Origin: UBA7672 sp965279205
GTDB taxonomy: Bacteria; Pseudomonadota; Alphaproteobacteria; Caulobacterales; Hyphomonadaceae
Reading direction: 5' to 3'
Assembly: GCA_965279205.1 (NCBI GenBank)
Contig: OZ257144.1
Span: 1,178,001-1,242,000, forward strand
Length of the DNA stretch: 64,000 nt
The notes beneath the pieces are model-generated. The model saw only the letters and a list, made by a program, of their open reading frames with translations, made no database searches and had not been told where the DNA came from. Below are positions 38,303 through 47,849 of this stretch, one piece after another (within the stretch, counting starts at the first letter, position 1; the number at the start of each line of letters is the position of its first letter). The position numbers and the translations under genes were made by a program.

Positions 38303-41300
38303 TCAGGCGGCGGCCAGGCGCTCCGCGGCCTGAAGATCGACCGACACGAGGCGCGAAACGCCGCGTTCCTGCATGGTGACGCCGAAGAGGCGGTCCATAC
38401 GGGACATGGTGACGGCATTGTGGGTGATGATGACGAAGCGGGTGTGCGTGCGGGTGCGCATCTCTTCGAGCAGGCGGCAGAAGCGGTCGACGTTGGCGTC
38501 GTCGAGCGGCGCGTCGACCTCGTCCAGCACGCAGATGGGGGCGGGGCGGGAGAGGAAGACGGCGAAGATGAGGGCCGTCGCCGTAAGCGCCTGTTCGCCG
38601 CCGGACATCAGCGAGAGCTGACCGAGACGCTTGCCGGGCGGCGAAGCATAGATTTCGAGGCCGGCGTCGAGCGGATCATCGCTTTCGGTGAGGCGGAGTT
38701 CTGCGTGGCCGCCGCCGAAGAGGGCAGTGAAGAGCGAGCCGAAATGGCTGTTGACCTGCTGGAAGGCGTCCAGCAGGCGCTGGCGGCCGTCCATGTTGAG
38801 CGCTTCGATACCCTCGCGCAGGCGGGCGATGGCGGCGACAAGATCGTCGCGCTCCTCGACCTGGAAGCCCATGCGCTTCGAGATCTCGGTGAGCTGTTCG
38901 TCGGCTTCCATGTTGACCGCGCCGAGCTGGTCACGCTCGCGGCGGAGCTGGGCGAGGCGGGTGTCGAGCGCGTGCGCGTCAGCGAGGGCTGCGGATTCGA
39001 CCACATCGGCATCGCCGTGTTCAGCGCGCGCGGCGCGGGCGGCAGCGAGAACCTGGGCAACGACGCCTTCGAGTTCCTCGAGGTCCTTGTCGAAGGCGGC
39101 GCGCACCTGTTCGGCGATTTCGGCTTCGCGGCGAATGGCGGCCTCAAGGCGGGATTCAGCGCGGACCAGCGCTTCTCGCGCAGTTGATGACTGGTCGCGG
39201 GCGGCGCGGGAGGAGAGTTCAGCCTCGCGCAGGGAGGCCTCGGCTTCCGCCAGCGTATCGGCGGCAGCGCGGCGGGCTCCGTCGGCCGCCGTTGCGGCGT
39301 CGGCGAGCGCGTTGAGCTTCAGCTGCATCGCCGCGGGCTGGTCTTTTGCAGCTGCGTGAGCGGCGCGCGCTTCTGCGAGGTCATGTTCGATGGCGGAAAG
39401 GCGGCCGGCGGCTTCGGAGGCGCGGGCCAGCCATTCGTCGCGGTCGCGCGTGAGGGCGATGCGCTGGGCGGAGGCGCGCTCGGCTTCACGCAGGAAAGCG
39501 TCGAGCGTCGCGGCGGCAGCGCGTTCGGTCTCGCGGGTGCGGCGGACTTTCTCGGCAAGTTCTGCAAGCACGATGCGGTCGCGGTCGGTGGGTGCGGCGG
39601 CGAGGGCTGTGCGGGCAGCGGCAAGCGATTTGGCGGCGTGGTCACGCTCTATGGTGAGGCGCTGAACGGAATCTTTCAGCGCGGAGCCCTTGAGTGACAG
39701 ACGCTCGACATCCTGTTCGGCGCGAAGAGCAGCCTCGTGCGCAGTGGTGGCGGCTTTTGCTAGTTCGGGCGCGCTGCGGCGCGCAGACATCAAGCCGACT
39801 TCGGCTTCGGTAAGTTGCGAGGAGGCCGTGGCGCGGTCGGCGGCTGCGGCATCGCGGGCGGTGCGGGCAGCGGCGACTTCCGGTTCCAGCGCCTTGCGGC
39901 GGGCGCGTTGCTCCAGTTTTTCGGCGGCGGCGAGGGGCGCTTCGGCGCGACGAACAAAGCCGTCCCAGCGCCAGAGATCGCCTTCGCGGCTGACGAGGCG
40001 CTGGCCAGGCGCGAGAAGCGGCAGGAGATCGAAGCCCCTGGCCCGATCAACAAGGCCGCATTGCGACAGGCGCGCACGCAGCTGGGCGGGAGCGCTGATA
40101 ACGTCGGACAGCGGCGTCGCGCCGTTGGGCAAGATGGCGTTGAAATCGCCGCTGCGGCCGGACCAGTGGACAGGGGCTTCCAGGTTGGTCGGCGCATCGA
40201 GGTCTTCCGACAGCGCCGCAGCGAGAGCGCGCTCAAGGCCCGGCGCCTGGATGTCGTTGAGAACGGGTGGATGCGCCGGCGTCGTGATATCGCGCAGCAG
40301 GCGGTCGAGGCCTTTCAGTTCGGCTTCGAGTTCGCCGACCTTACGTTCGGCGGCAAGCAGGGGAGGCGTGAGGCGGGCTTCGAGCGCGCGGGCGTCATCG
40401 ACAGCCTTGCTGGCGGTGGCGAGCACGGCTTGCGCTGCCTGTGCCTTTGCCTCGGCGTCCCGGTGACGGGCGCGGGCGTCGCGCAGCGCAGCTTCAAGTT
40501 TCGTTGAATCGCCAAGCTGGGCGAGATCGGATTCGGTGCGCGCAAGTTCGCTGTGGAAGCGGTCGTGGCGTTCCTGCTCGCGGCGGAGGGCGGCTTCGGC
40601 GGCGGCGGCTTGCGCTTCGGCCTGGGCAAGCGCGGTGCGGCGCTGGTCGGCTTCGGCTTCGAATGTTTGCAGCTCCGACATCGCCGCGTCGACGAACGCG
40701 GCGAGTTCGGTTTCACGCGCAGCCTGTGCTTCGGGATCGTCGGGTGGAAGCTGGGCGAGGGCGGCGGTGGCGCGTTCGGCGCGGGCGGTTGCGTCGTCGC
40801 GCTGGACGGTCTCGCGCGTGGTCTCCTCAACGAGGCGAGTGATGTCGCGATCGAGGTGGGCAAGTGTTTCACGGGCGGCGTCGCGCTCGGCTTCGAGGCG
40901 GGCCAGTTGCAGCTTGATGACGCCGAGCCGGCCGGCGGCGTCGGACTCGGCGGCGCGCAGTGGTTCGATGGCGGCGCGGGCGTCGAGTTCTGTGGTGGAG
41001 ACTTTCGCCAGCATGGAGACGGTCTTCTGTTCCGTCACTCGCGCTTCTTCCAGCGCCTCGCGCGCTTCGGCGGCTTCCACAACCGCGCCGCGCCAGCGGG
41101 CGGCGCCGAGACGGGCTTCGAGGGCGGCGATCTCCTGGGAGAGCGTCTTGTACTTGCGGGCCTTGCTGGCCTGGCGTTTTAGCGCGTTCGCCTGACGCTC
41201 GACCTCGGCCATGATCTCGGCGAGACGGGCGAGGTTTTCGTCGGCGGCTTTCAGCTTGAGTTCGGCCTCGTGGCGTCGGGCGGCGAGGCCGCCAATGCCG

Positions 41301-41803
41301 GCAGCTTCCTCGAGAATGCGGCGGCGGTTCTGCGGCTTGGCGCCGATCAGTTCCGAGATCTGGCCTTGCCGGACGAGAGCGGGCGAATTGGCGCCAGTCG
41401 AGGCGTCGGCAAACAGCAGCTGCACATCCTTGGCGCGGACGGTGCGGCCATTGATGCGGTAGGACGAGCCAGCGCCGCGGCGAAGCAGCCGGCGGATCTC
41501 GATCAGGTCTTCCTCGTTGAACTCGGCAGGGGCCGTGCGTTCCTTGTTGTCGAGGAGGAGGGTGACTTCTGCCATTTCCCGGGCAGGACGCTGATCGGTG
41601 CCGGCGAAGATGAGGTCGTCCATCTCGCCGCCGCGCATGGCGCGGGCGGAGGTGGCGCCCATGGCCCAGCGCAGGGCTTCGAGCAGGTTGGACTTTCCGC
41701 AGCCATTGGGACCGACAATGCCTGTCAGGCCCTCTTCGATCGGCACATCCACCGGATCGACGAAGGATTTGAAGCCCGCAATCTTGAGGCCGACCAGGTG
41801 CAA
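38303..41803 (-). CDS. smc: Chromosome segregation SMC protein
   Basis: 1166 residues from a TTG at 41803 (reads MHLVGLKIAGFKSFV) with GAGGA eight bases before; another TTG at 41833 would add ten residues outside the conserved start. Walker A GPNGCGKSN, long coiled coils, a hinge in the middle (about 500-650), C-terminal signature LMSGGEQALTA and Walker B CVLDEVDAPLDD. Condensin ATPase for chromosome folding. Partners ScpA/ScpB are not here. Confidence 0.95.
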   Translation of the reverse strand: MHLVGLKIAGFKSFVDPVDVPIEEGLTGIVGPNGCGKSNLLEALRWAMGATSARAMRGGEMDDLIFAGTDQRPAREMAEVTLLLDNKERTAPAEFNEEDLIEIRRLLRRGAGSSYRINGRTVRAKDVQLLFADASTGANSPALVRQGQISELIGAKPQNRRRILEEAAGIGGLAARRHEAELKLKAADENLARLAEIMAEVERQANALKRQASKARKYKTLSQEIAALEARLGAARWRGAVVEAAEAREALEEARVTEQKTVSMLAKVSTTELDARAAIEPLRAAESDAAGRLGVIKLQLARLEAERDAARETLAHLDRDITRLVEETTRETVQRDDATARAERATAALAQLPPDDPEAQAARETELAAFVDAAMSELQTFEAEADQRRTALAQAEAQAAAAEAALRREQERHDRFHSELARTESDLAQLGDSTKLEAALRDARARHRDAEAKAQAAQAVLATASKAVDDARALEARLTPPLLAAERKVGELEAELKGLDRLLRDITTPAHPPVLNDIQAPGLERALAAALSEDLDAPTNLEAPVHWSGRSGDFNAILPNGATPLSDVISAPAQLRARLSQCGLVDRARGFDLLPLLAPGQRLVSREGDLWRWDGFVRRAEAPLAAAEKLEQRARRKALEPEVAAARTARDAAAADRATASSQLTEAEVGLMSARRSAPELAKAATTAHEAALRAEQDVERLSLKGSALKDSVQRLTIERDHAAKSLAAARTALAAAPTDRDRIVLAELAEKVRRTRETERAAAATLDAFLREAERASAQRIALTRDRDEWLARASEAAGRLSAIEHDLAEARAAHAAAKDQPAAMQLKLNALADAATAADGARRAAADTLAEAEASLREAELSSRAARDQSSTAREALVRAESRLEAAIRREAEIAEQVRAAFDKDLEELEGVVAQVLAAARAARAEHGDADVVESAALADAHALDTRLAQLRRERDQLGAVNMEADEQLTEISKRMGFQVEERDDLVAAIARLREGIEALNMDGRQRLLDAFQQVNSHFGSLFTALFGGGHAELRLTESDDPLDAGLEIYASPPGKRLGQLSLMSGGEQALTATALIFAVFLSRPAPICVLDEVDAPLDDANVDRFCRLLEEMRTRTHTRFVIITHNAVTMSRMDRLFGVTMQERGVSRLVSVDLQAAERLAAA

Positions 41804-41927
41804 GCGCCTGTTCCTCTCAGCCCCGGAAAACAACAGATAATGTCGGGCTTTGGGCCCCTCTACGGGGGGCAGGGGAATGGGTCAATGGTTGTCGCCAGAG
41901 GGGTGAACTGCAGCGCTTTTCGGCCTG

Positions 41928-42584
41928 CTATTGAGGCGCTGGGGCCGTGGCCGGCGCCTTCGCCAGCTGCGCATCTATCGCTGCGCCGATCGCTTCCAGC
42001 GTGTCGTGGGGAACTTCCTCGCCCGCTATGATGAAGGTGGGCGTGCCGGTGACGGATTCAGGCGCGTCGCGAACGCCCTGGCGGATTGCGCCGTCGACCG
42101 CCTTGTCGTCGATGCAGGTGCCGATCTGGTCGTTCGACAGGCCGTGGCGGTTGCCAACGGCGCGCAGTTCTCTCTGGAGGCGCCAGGGGTTCTTCGCAGC
42201 CTCGATGATCTTCTGCTGGTTCTCGAACAGGTCGGCGATCACGTCGAAGAACTTCGCTTCGCCGGCGCAGCGGGCGATGGCGCCGCCGGCGGCCGAGATC
42301 GGCGCGGGCGGCGTCGGCATCACGACATAGGCGAGCTTCGCCTTGCCGGTGTCGATGTATTTCGCCTTCAGCTCCGGGAAGATGTCGCGGTGGAAGACAT
42401 AGCAGTGGCCGCACGTGGTTGAGGCGTATTCGGTGATCGTCACCGGCGCGTCGGGATTGCCCAGCACAGGTGTGCCCAGGAAGGGCGAGATCGCGACCGT
42501 GTTGAACTTCTCCGCTTCACGCGGTTGTTCGCAGGCTGCCACGAGCAACGCGGCCGCGGCGAACACGAGACGGGTGCGCATCAT
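41928..42584 (-). CDS. DsbA-like thioredoxin-fold lipoprotein, CGHC active site
   Basis: 218 residues from the ATG at 42584. Lipobox LVAAC (Cys18). Active site TTCGHCYVFH and cis-Pro in VTGTPTFIIAG. Second of two adjacent copies; the upstream copy ends one base before this start. Periplasmic thiol oxidation; both lie beside smc, dciA and mutY, a common alphaproteobacterial arrangement though usually with one DsbA. Confidence 0.87.
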   Translation of the reverse strand: MMRTRLVFAAAALLVAACEQPREAEKFNTVAISPFLGTPVLGNPDAPVTITEYASTTCGHCYVFHRDIFPELKAKYIDTGKAKLAYVVMPTPPAPISAAGGAIARCAGEAKFFDVIADLFENQQKIIEAAKNPWRLQRELRAVGNRHGLSNDQIGTCIDDKAVDGAIRQGVRDAPESVTGTPTFIIAGEEVPHDTLEAIGAAIDAQLAKAPATAPAPQ

Positions 42585-42585
42585 C

Positions 42586-43353
42586 CTATTCGGACGGCGG
42601 CTTGGCTGGAGGCGTTGCGCCCGGTGCGGGCGCTGCCGGCGTCGTCGCCGCAGGTGTCGTTGTGCCAGCGGGAGCTGCCGCTTGCGCGGGTGCGGGCTTG
42701 CCCGCGAGCGCCGCTTCGATGATCGCCGACAGCGGGCCGAACGTATGATCCTCGACGCGCACGTCGTTGACGAACACGGTGGGGGTCGAGCTGACGCCCC
42801 TGGCCGAGCCCTCATCGCGCGACTTGATGATCGAGGCGCTGAGATCGGGCTGGTGGTCGATGCAGGTGCGGGTTTCGTCGCGCGAGATGCCGTTCTTCTC
42901 CGCGATCTCGGCGATGATCGGACCGGCCGCGCCTTTCGAGGCGGCGTCGAGGATGTCGCCCTGACGCGTGAACATCTCGTCGACCATCGTGTAGTACTTG
43001 TCCTTGCCGCCGCAGCGGACGACGGACGACAGCAGGACGCCGAAGCCCTGATTGTCGATCGGATAGTCGCGGTAGATGTACTTCACCTTGCCAGTGTCGA
43101 TGTACGTCTCCTTGAGACGCGGGAAGTCCTGCTTCCAGAAATCGCGGCAGTGGCTGCAGCTGTACGCGGCGTATTCGAGGATGGTGACTGGAGCGGTTTC
43201 GCTGCCCATCACGACATCGCCGACCACCGGATTGACCGGCACCGGCTTGAATGAACCCGCCTCGGGCGTCGCGGATTCGCCATTGCAGGCGGCAAGCAGA
43301 CTCAGCGCGGCGACAGCGCCGGCGAGCAGGCGGGGACGGGCGAACAGCGACAT
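42586..43353 (-). CDS. DsbA-like thioredoxin-fold lipoprotein, CSHC active site
   Basis: 255 residues from the ATG at 43353. Lipobox LLAAC (Cys23). Active site AYSCSHCRDFW, cis-Pro SSTPTVFVND, and a C-terminal Ala/Pro/Thr tail of about 45 residues. Paralogue of the following gene and of the CPGC protein at 29.6 kb. Confidence 0.87.
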   Translation of the reverse strand: MSLFARPRLLAGAVAALSLLAACNGESATPEAGSFKPVPVNPVVGDVVMGSETAPVTILEYAAYSCSHCRDFWKQDFPRLKETYIDTGKVKYIYRDYPIDNQGFGVLLSSVVRCGGKDKYYTMVDEMFTRQGDILDAASKGAAGPIIAEIAEKNGISRDETRTCIDHQPDLSASIIKSRDEGSARGVSSTPTVFVNDVRVEDHTFGPLSAIIEAALAGKPAPAQAAAPAGTTTPAATTPAAPAPGATPPAKPPSE

Positions 43354-43433
43354 CGTGCGTTTCCTCTGGTTTGCCGAGGTTTTGGCGAAAGAGCACGCCG
43401 GGGTCAACGTGGCCTCCTGTCAACGAGGCGTCA

Positions 43434-43964
43434 TCAGCCCTTGCGGCGGCCTGTCAGGATGGCTTCGCCCAGTTCGGCCAGGGCATTGCGTATCGGATTG
43501 GTCTTGATCGAGGCAAGGCGCTGGACAAGGGCGGCGCGCTGGTCGGGCGTCAGAGGCCTTGGCGTGACAACGACAGCGCGCTTGGGCGGGGCGGTCTGGA
43601 TGATCTTCAGCGCATTGATCTTCGAGCCTGAGGCAAGATTCACCCGCTCGATGATGTGTTCCTTGGCATGCTGGATGATCGGCGCGGCAGCCGAGGGCGC
43701 ACGAAGGTGGAGAACGCCTCCCTCCTTGCCACGCGAGACGCGAACGGGTTCGGACACCGCGGCAAGGCGCGGACCGACGATTTCGGACCAGCGGGAGGCA
43801 AGGGTTTCGGGCGCGGGACCAGCTTCCTTGAGGAGGGGCCGGAGAGCGCGGGCAACCGCCACGCCCATCGGGCGGGCCGGGCGGTAGAGCGGAATGGCGT
43901 GCGTTTCCGCCAGCCGGGCTTCGGCGGCGCGCTCCTCTTCCAGCTTCTTCCAGTCGGTCGCCAT
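43434..43964 (-). CDS. dciA: DciA-like DUF721 protein
   Basis: 176 residues from the ATG at 43964 (MATDWKK). The DUF721 core is LASRWSEIVGPRLAAVSEPVRVSRGKEGGVLHL. DciA loads the replicative helicase in bacteria that lack DnaC. The C-terminal extension is basic with PRPLTPDQRA. Divergent from mutY over 63 bp. Confidence 0.86.
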   Translation of the reverse strand: MATDWKKLEEERAAEARLAETHAIPLYRPARPMGVAVARALRPLLKEAGPAPETLASRWSEIVGPRLAAVSEPVRVSRGKEGGVLHLRAPSAAAPIIQHAKEHIIERVNLASGSKINALKIIQTAPPKRAVVVTPRPLTPDQRAALVQRLASIKTNPIRNALAELGEAILTGRRKG

Positions 43965-44027
43965 GCTCTCTCTTGCCAACAAACGGCTTGTGGAGGAATG
44001 CCCGGCGGCAGATCGTTACCCGAGAAC

Positions 44028-45125
44028 ATGATCACTCACAGCCCCAGAAAGATGTTCACCGCAGTGGATCGCTGGTACCGGCGCCATGCGCGGAAGCTGC
44101 CCTGGAGGGTGGGGCCGGAGGCTGGCGATCGGGGCGAGAAAGCCGATCCCTATCTGGTCTGGCTCTCCGAAGTGATGCTGCAGCAGACGACAATTCCGCA
44201 TGCTGCGCCCTATTTCGAACGTTTCCGGGCCCGCTGGCCGACCGTGAATAAGCTCGCGGCCGCAAGCTGGGAGGATGTGTCGGCGGCCTGGGCCGGGCTG
44301 GGTTATTACAGCCGCGCGCGCAACCTGCATGCCTGTGCACAAGCCGTGGCCGCAGTAGGAAGATTTCCACAGGACGCGGCAGGCCTGCGAGGTCTGCCTG
44401 GAGTGGGCCCGTACACGGCGGCGGCCATCGCCTCGATCGCTTTCAACGAAAAGATCGCGCCGGTCGATGGCAATATCGAGCGTGTCGTCTCGCGCCTGTG
44501 GGCGATCGGGTCGGATGCGACCGAAGCAGGCTGGCGCGCTGCGAAGGTGCAGATCACAGGCCATGCGCAGGAATTGTTCGACACCCTGAAGCTGAAAGAG
44601 CGGGCAGGCGATCTGGCTCAGGCGCTGATGGATCTTGGCGCGACCATCTGCACGCCCAGGAAGCCAGTCTGCGCGATCTGTCCGCTGACGACGATGTGCG
44701 CCGCGCGCGCCGAGGGCGACCCGGACCGCTATCCGGTGAAGGCTGCGAAGAAGAACAGGCCTGTGCGTCTGGGGGCCGCGTTCGTGCTGGTTCGCGGAGA
44801 CAGCGTGCTTCTGGTTCGCAGGCCCGGGGCGGGCCTGCTGGGCGGCATGATGATGCCGCCGACCAGTCAGTGGCGTGAGGCGCCGCCGAAAAAGCACGAA
44901 GGCGCGCCGGGGGATTTTGCGTGGGAGCGCATCGGTAACGTGCGCCACGTGTTCACGCATTTTGCACTAAAGCTGGATGTCTACCGCGCGGATGCGCCTG
45001 CGCGCGCGAAGGTTGAGGGCGAATGGCTGGTGCACGAGGAAGCGCTCGCAGCCTTACCGACGGTGGGCCGAAAAGCCGTTGCGCTCGCGCTGGGCGGCGC
45101 AGGTGCGCGGTCAGGCCGCCGCTAG
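44028..45125 (+). CDS. mutY: A/G-specific adenine glycosylase MutY
   Basis: 365 residues from the ATG at 44028 (an ATG at 44052 is possible). Catalytic Glu in SEVMLQQTT, helix-hairpin-helix LPGVGPYTAAAI, catalytic Asp in PVDGNIERV, [4Fe-4S] cysteines spaced C-x6-C-x2-C-x5-C (CTPRKPVCAICPLTTMC), and a C-terminal NUDIX-like 8-oxoG reader. Removes A opposite 8-oxoG. Confidence 0.95.
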   Translation: MITHSPRKMFTAVDRWYRRHARKLPWRVGPEAGDRGEKADPYLVWLSEVMLQQTTIPHAAPYFERFRARWPTVNKLAAASWEDVSAAWAGLGYYSRARNLHACAQAVAAVGRFPQDAAGLRGLPGVGPYTAAAIASIAFNEKIAPVDGNIERVVSRLWAIGSDATEAGWRAAKVQITGHAQELFDTLKLKERAGDLAQALMDLGATICTPRKPVCAICPLTTMCAARAEGDPDRYPVKAAKKNRPVRLGAAFVLVRGDSVLLVRRPGAGLLGGMMMPPTSQWREAPPKKHEGAPGDFAWERIGNVRHVFTHFALKLDVYRADAPARAKVEGEWLVHEEALAALPTVGRKAVALALGGAGARSGRR

Positions 45126-45668
45126 TTCGACAACGCTGGCGGCGCCGGCGGCAAGCGCTCGCTTGGCCATCCGCTTCGTCCGACCCTGAAGCGGCCTGAG
45201 CGCCTTGATGATGCGCCGCGCGATCTCGATGTCCTTGGCGCCGCTTCCGTCCGCGCCGAGCGCGACCAGAAGCGTCGCCCGAACCAGTGCGTGTTTGGCG
45301 TTGGGTGACATCACGGCAGCCCGGTTGGAAAGTTCGTTCAGGAAGAGGGCGTCGCTGTAGCCGAAGGCGGCCGAGACAGACGCGAGCTGTTGCGGCGTCA
45401 CGCCAACAGAGAAGCGTTTCAGCACGCCTTCCACGGTCTTGTACCTTGCAGCTGGATCGCCGCCGCCGTCGCGAGCCAGGAAGCAGACGATCTCGGCGAG
45501 CGTCTTTGCAGCAATCCTAGTCGATTCTTCACGCCGTCCTTTCGGGCCGCCGATGAAGACCTGGTAGAGAATGACCAGCGCAAAGACGGCCAATGCCGCG
45601 ATCACCAGGATGACGATCTTGCCCTGGTCGGTCCCGTCAGGTCCGTAGAACAGCTTTCCGAAATTCAT
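45111..45668 (-). CDS. Single-span membrane protein with helical cytoplasmic domain
   Basis: 185 residues from the ATG at 45668. Membrane helix at about 16-38, then a helical domain with acidic and Arg patches (TRIAAKTLAEIVCFL, NAKHALVRATLLVALGADG). This resembles TerB-like helical folds by eye only. Overlaps the 3' end of convergent mutY by 15 bp. Family not recognised with certainty. Confidence 0.6.
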   Translation of the reverse strand: MNFGKLFYGPDGTDQGKIVILVIAALAVFALVILYQVFIGGPKGRREESTRIAAKTLAEIVCFLARDGGGDPAARYKTVEGVLKRFSVGVTPQQLASVSAAFGYSDALFLNELSNRAAVMSPNAKHALVRATLLVALGADGSGAKDIEIARRIIKALRPLQGRTKRMAKRALAAGAASVVELAAA

Positions 45669-45723
45669 CGCGCGTCCCCGAGGCAGCAATAGCGGAGATG
45701 CAGAAGCTCACAAGTCCCGAAGC

Positions 45724-47343
45724 CTAGCCGGACAGCGTATCCTTGTAGCGGGCGCGCAGCACTTTCTTGTCGATCTTGCCGGTAGCCGTAAGCGGTACGG
45801 CCTCGAAGATCACGGCATCAGGCTTCCACCATTTGACGATGCGCGGTTCGAGGAAGGCGTGGACATCGGCTTCAGTGACCGAGGCGCCGTCATGACGCTC
45901 GATCACCAGCACGGGGCGTTCCTCCCATTTGGGGTGCGGTACGCCGACGACCGCCGCGATTTTCACGCCGGGACAGCCCGCAGCGATGTTTTCGAGATCG
46001 ATCGACGAGATCCATTCGCCGCCGGACTTGATGACATCCTTCTTCCGGTCGGTGATGCGCATGAAGCCGTATTGGTCGATGTTGGCGATGTCGCCGGTGT
46101 CGAACCAGCCGTCTTCGTTGGTAGCGTCCGCGTCTTTCCGGAAATAGCGCTTGATGGTCCACGGCCCGCGCACGAGAAGCGCGCCGGAGCTTTCGCCATC
46201 CCACGGCAGGTCTTTTCCGTCATCGTCCGCGATCTTGAGTTCGATGCCGAACTGCAGCCGGCCCTGGCGGGTCCAGATGGCCTCGTCCATCGCTTCTTCG
46301 CCTTCGGCAGCGAGCGCGGGCGTAGGCGTCGCGACAACGCCGAGCGGACAGGTCTCTGTCATGCCCCAGATCTGGAGCACATTGACGCCGTATGTCTTCT
46401 TGAAGGTTTCCGCCATCGCGCGCGGCACGGCCGATCCACCGATGACGAGGCGCTGGAGTGTACCGGGCGCCTGACCCGTCTTTTCGAGGTGCGCGAGATA
46501 CATCGTCCAGATGGTGGGGACGCCACCGGAAAAGGTGACGCCTTCGTTGACGATCAGCTCCTGCAGGCTCGCGCCATCCATCCTGTCGCACGGCATAACC
46601 AGCTTGCAGCCATTGATGGGAGCGACAAACGGGAGACCCCAGGCGGTGGCGTGGAAGAGGGACGAGCAGGGCATCACGACATCGAACGCCGTGAAGCCAA
46701 AGGCGCCGGCGAGTCCGGTTGCCATCGCGTGCAGCACGACGGCGCGGTGGGAGTAAAGCACGCCTTTGGGGTCGCCGGTTGTGCCGGAAGTGTAGCAGAG
46801 GAAGGCGCCGGCGTTTTCGTCGGTCTGTGTCCAGGCGATCTCCGGGCTTTCGGCAGCTAGCAGGGTTTCGTAGCCGAGCGCATTCACGGCGCCGGGTTTG
46901 GCGCGTTGTTCGTCCGACAGCATGATGAAGGTGCGGATGTGCGGGAGCTGTGGCGCGAGGCGTTCGACCAGCGGCAGGAAATTACGGTCGAACAGCAGAA
47001 CGCCGCTTTCAGCGTGATTGAGCGTGTAGATGATCTGCTCGTCGAACAGGCGCGGGTTCACGGTGTGGAGCACGGCGCCGATGCCGGGGACGGCATAGAA
47101 CAGTTCGAGATGCCGGTGCGTGTTCCAGGCGAGTGTCGCGATGCGGTCGCCGGGTTTCACGCCGAGACGTTTCAGGGTGTTGGCCGCCTGCGCGGAGCGG
47201 CGGAGGCATTGGTCATAGTCGTAGCGCCAGACAGGTTCCTCCACGAGGCGCGAGACGATCTCGCGCCGGCCGTGGGCGGAGGCGGCAAACTTCAGGATAT
47301 CGATGATCTGCAGCGGAGGCGTCTGCATCAGGCCGATGGTCAT
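45724..47343 (-). CDS. Long-chain acyl-CoA synthetase / AMP-dependent ligase
   Basis: 539 residues. AMP-binding motif YTSGTTGDPKGVLYSHR, gate motif in MTETCPLG, DTGDIANID, and the C-terminal catalytic Lys in LTATGKIDKKVLR. Activates a fatty acid with ATP and CoA. Length and the ERPVLVIERHD insert fit the medium/long-chain fatty acyl-CoA ligase group of alphaproteobacteria. Substrate chain length not fixed. Confidence 0.9.
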   Translation of the reverse strand: MTIGLMQTPPLQIIDILKFAASAHGRREIVSRLVEEPVWRYDYDQCLRRSAQAANTLKRLGVKPGDRIATLAWNTHRHLELFYAVPGIGAVLHTVNPRLFDEQIIYTLNHAESGVLLFDRNFLPLVERLAPQLPHIRTFIMLSDEQRAKPGAVNALGYETLLAAESPEIAWTQTDENAGAFLCYTSGTTGDPKGVLYSHRAVVLHAMATGLAGAFGFTAFDVVMPCSSLFHATAWGLPFVAPINGCKLVMPCDRMDGASLQELIVNEGVTFSGGVPTIWTMYLAHLEKTGQAPGTLQRLVIGGSAVPRAMAETFKKTYGVNVLQIWGMTETCPLGVVATPTPALAAEGEEAMDEAIWTRQGRLQFGIELKIADDDGKDLPWDGESSGALLVRGPWTIKRYFRKDADATNEDGWFDTGDIANIDQYGFMRITDRKKDVIKSGGEWISSIDLENIAAGCPGVKIAAVVGVPHPKWEERPVLVIERHDGASVTEADVHAFLEPRIVKWWKPDAVIFEAVPLTATGKIDKKVLRARYKDTLSG

Positions 47344-47395
47344 GGGCGCTCCCTTGGGATCTCCGGAAGCACTCTAGCGCAGAATTCGGCTTTGT

Positions 47396-47732
47396 TCAGT
47401 CGCCTGCCTTGCCGTAGTCGCGCTCGACCTTTGCGATGCGAATGCGGTGGCGGGCGTACCAGTGCGCATTGCCGAGACGCTGGGCTTCCTGGTGCTCGGC
47501 GATCTGTTTCCAGGCCCGAATATCGGCGTCGGACTTCCAGTAACTGATGAACAGGCTGAAGCGATCTGGCGTGGGGGCGCCGAACTCGAAGCCAAGGAAG
47601 CCGGGCTGCTCCATCGCGAGACGCGCGATGCGGTCAGCCATGGCGGTGTATTCGGGATCATTGTCGCTGGCGCGGACGCTGGAGAAGATCGCCGCGTAGT
47701 AGGGAGGCGGCCGGTGTGTTTGCGATGGTCAT
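47396..47732 (-). pseudogene. Antibiotic biosynthesis monooxygenase (ABM) family protein, frameshifted near the start
   Basis: The ABM barrel is clear from MADRIARLAMEQPGFLG to HWYARHRIRIAKVERDYG. Conserved family sequence (YYAAIFSSVRASD...) continues upstream in the same frame but meets a stop without any start codon. A good start with GGAGAG lies in another frame at 47732 (MTIANTPAA). Skipping one base near 47706-47712 joins them into MTIANTPAPPYYAAIF, the family's usual N-terminus. So the gene carries a one-base insertion or the assembly does. A start at 47641 would lose the first strand. Confidence 0.7.
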
Positions 47733-47849
47733 GTGTCTCTCCCCGGTGCTGCGGCGCTTAGAGCGCATCCAGGGTGAGGCAGCCAGAGCCGTTTTCTGCA
47801 CGATTGGCAAGCTGCGGCTAAAGCTTACCGGCTGGTCTCACGCGCTTGT

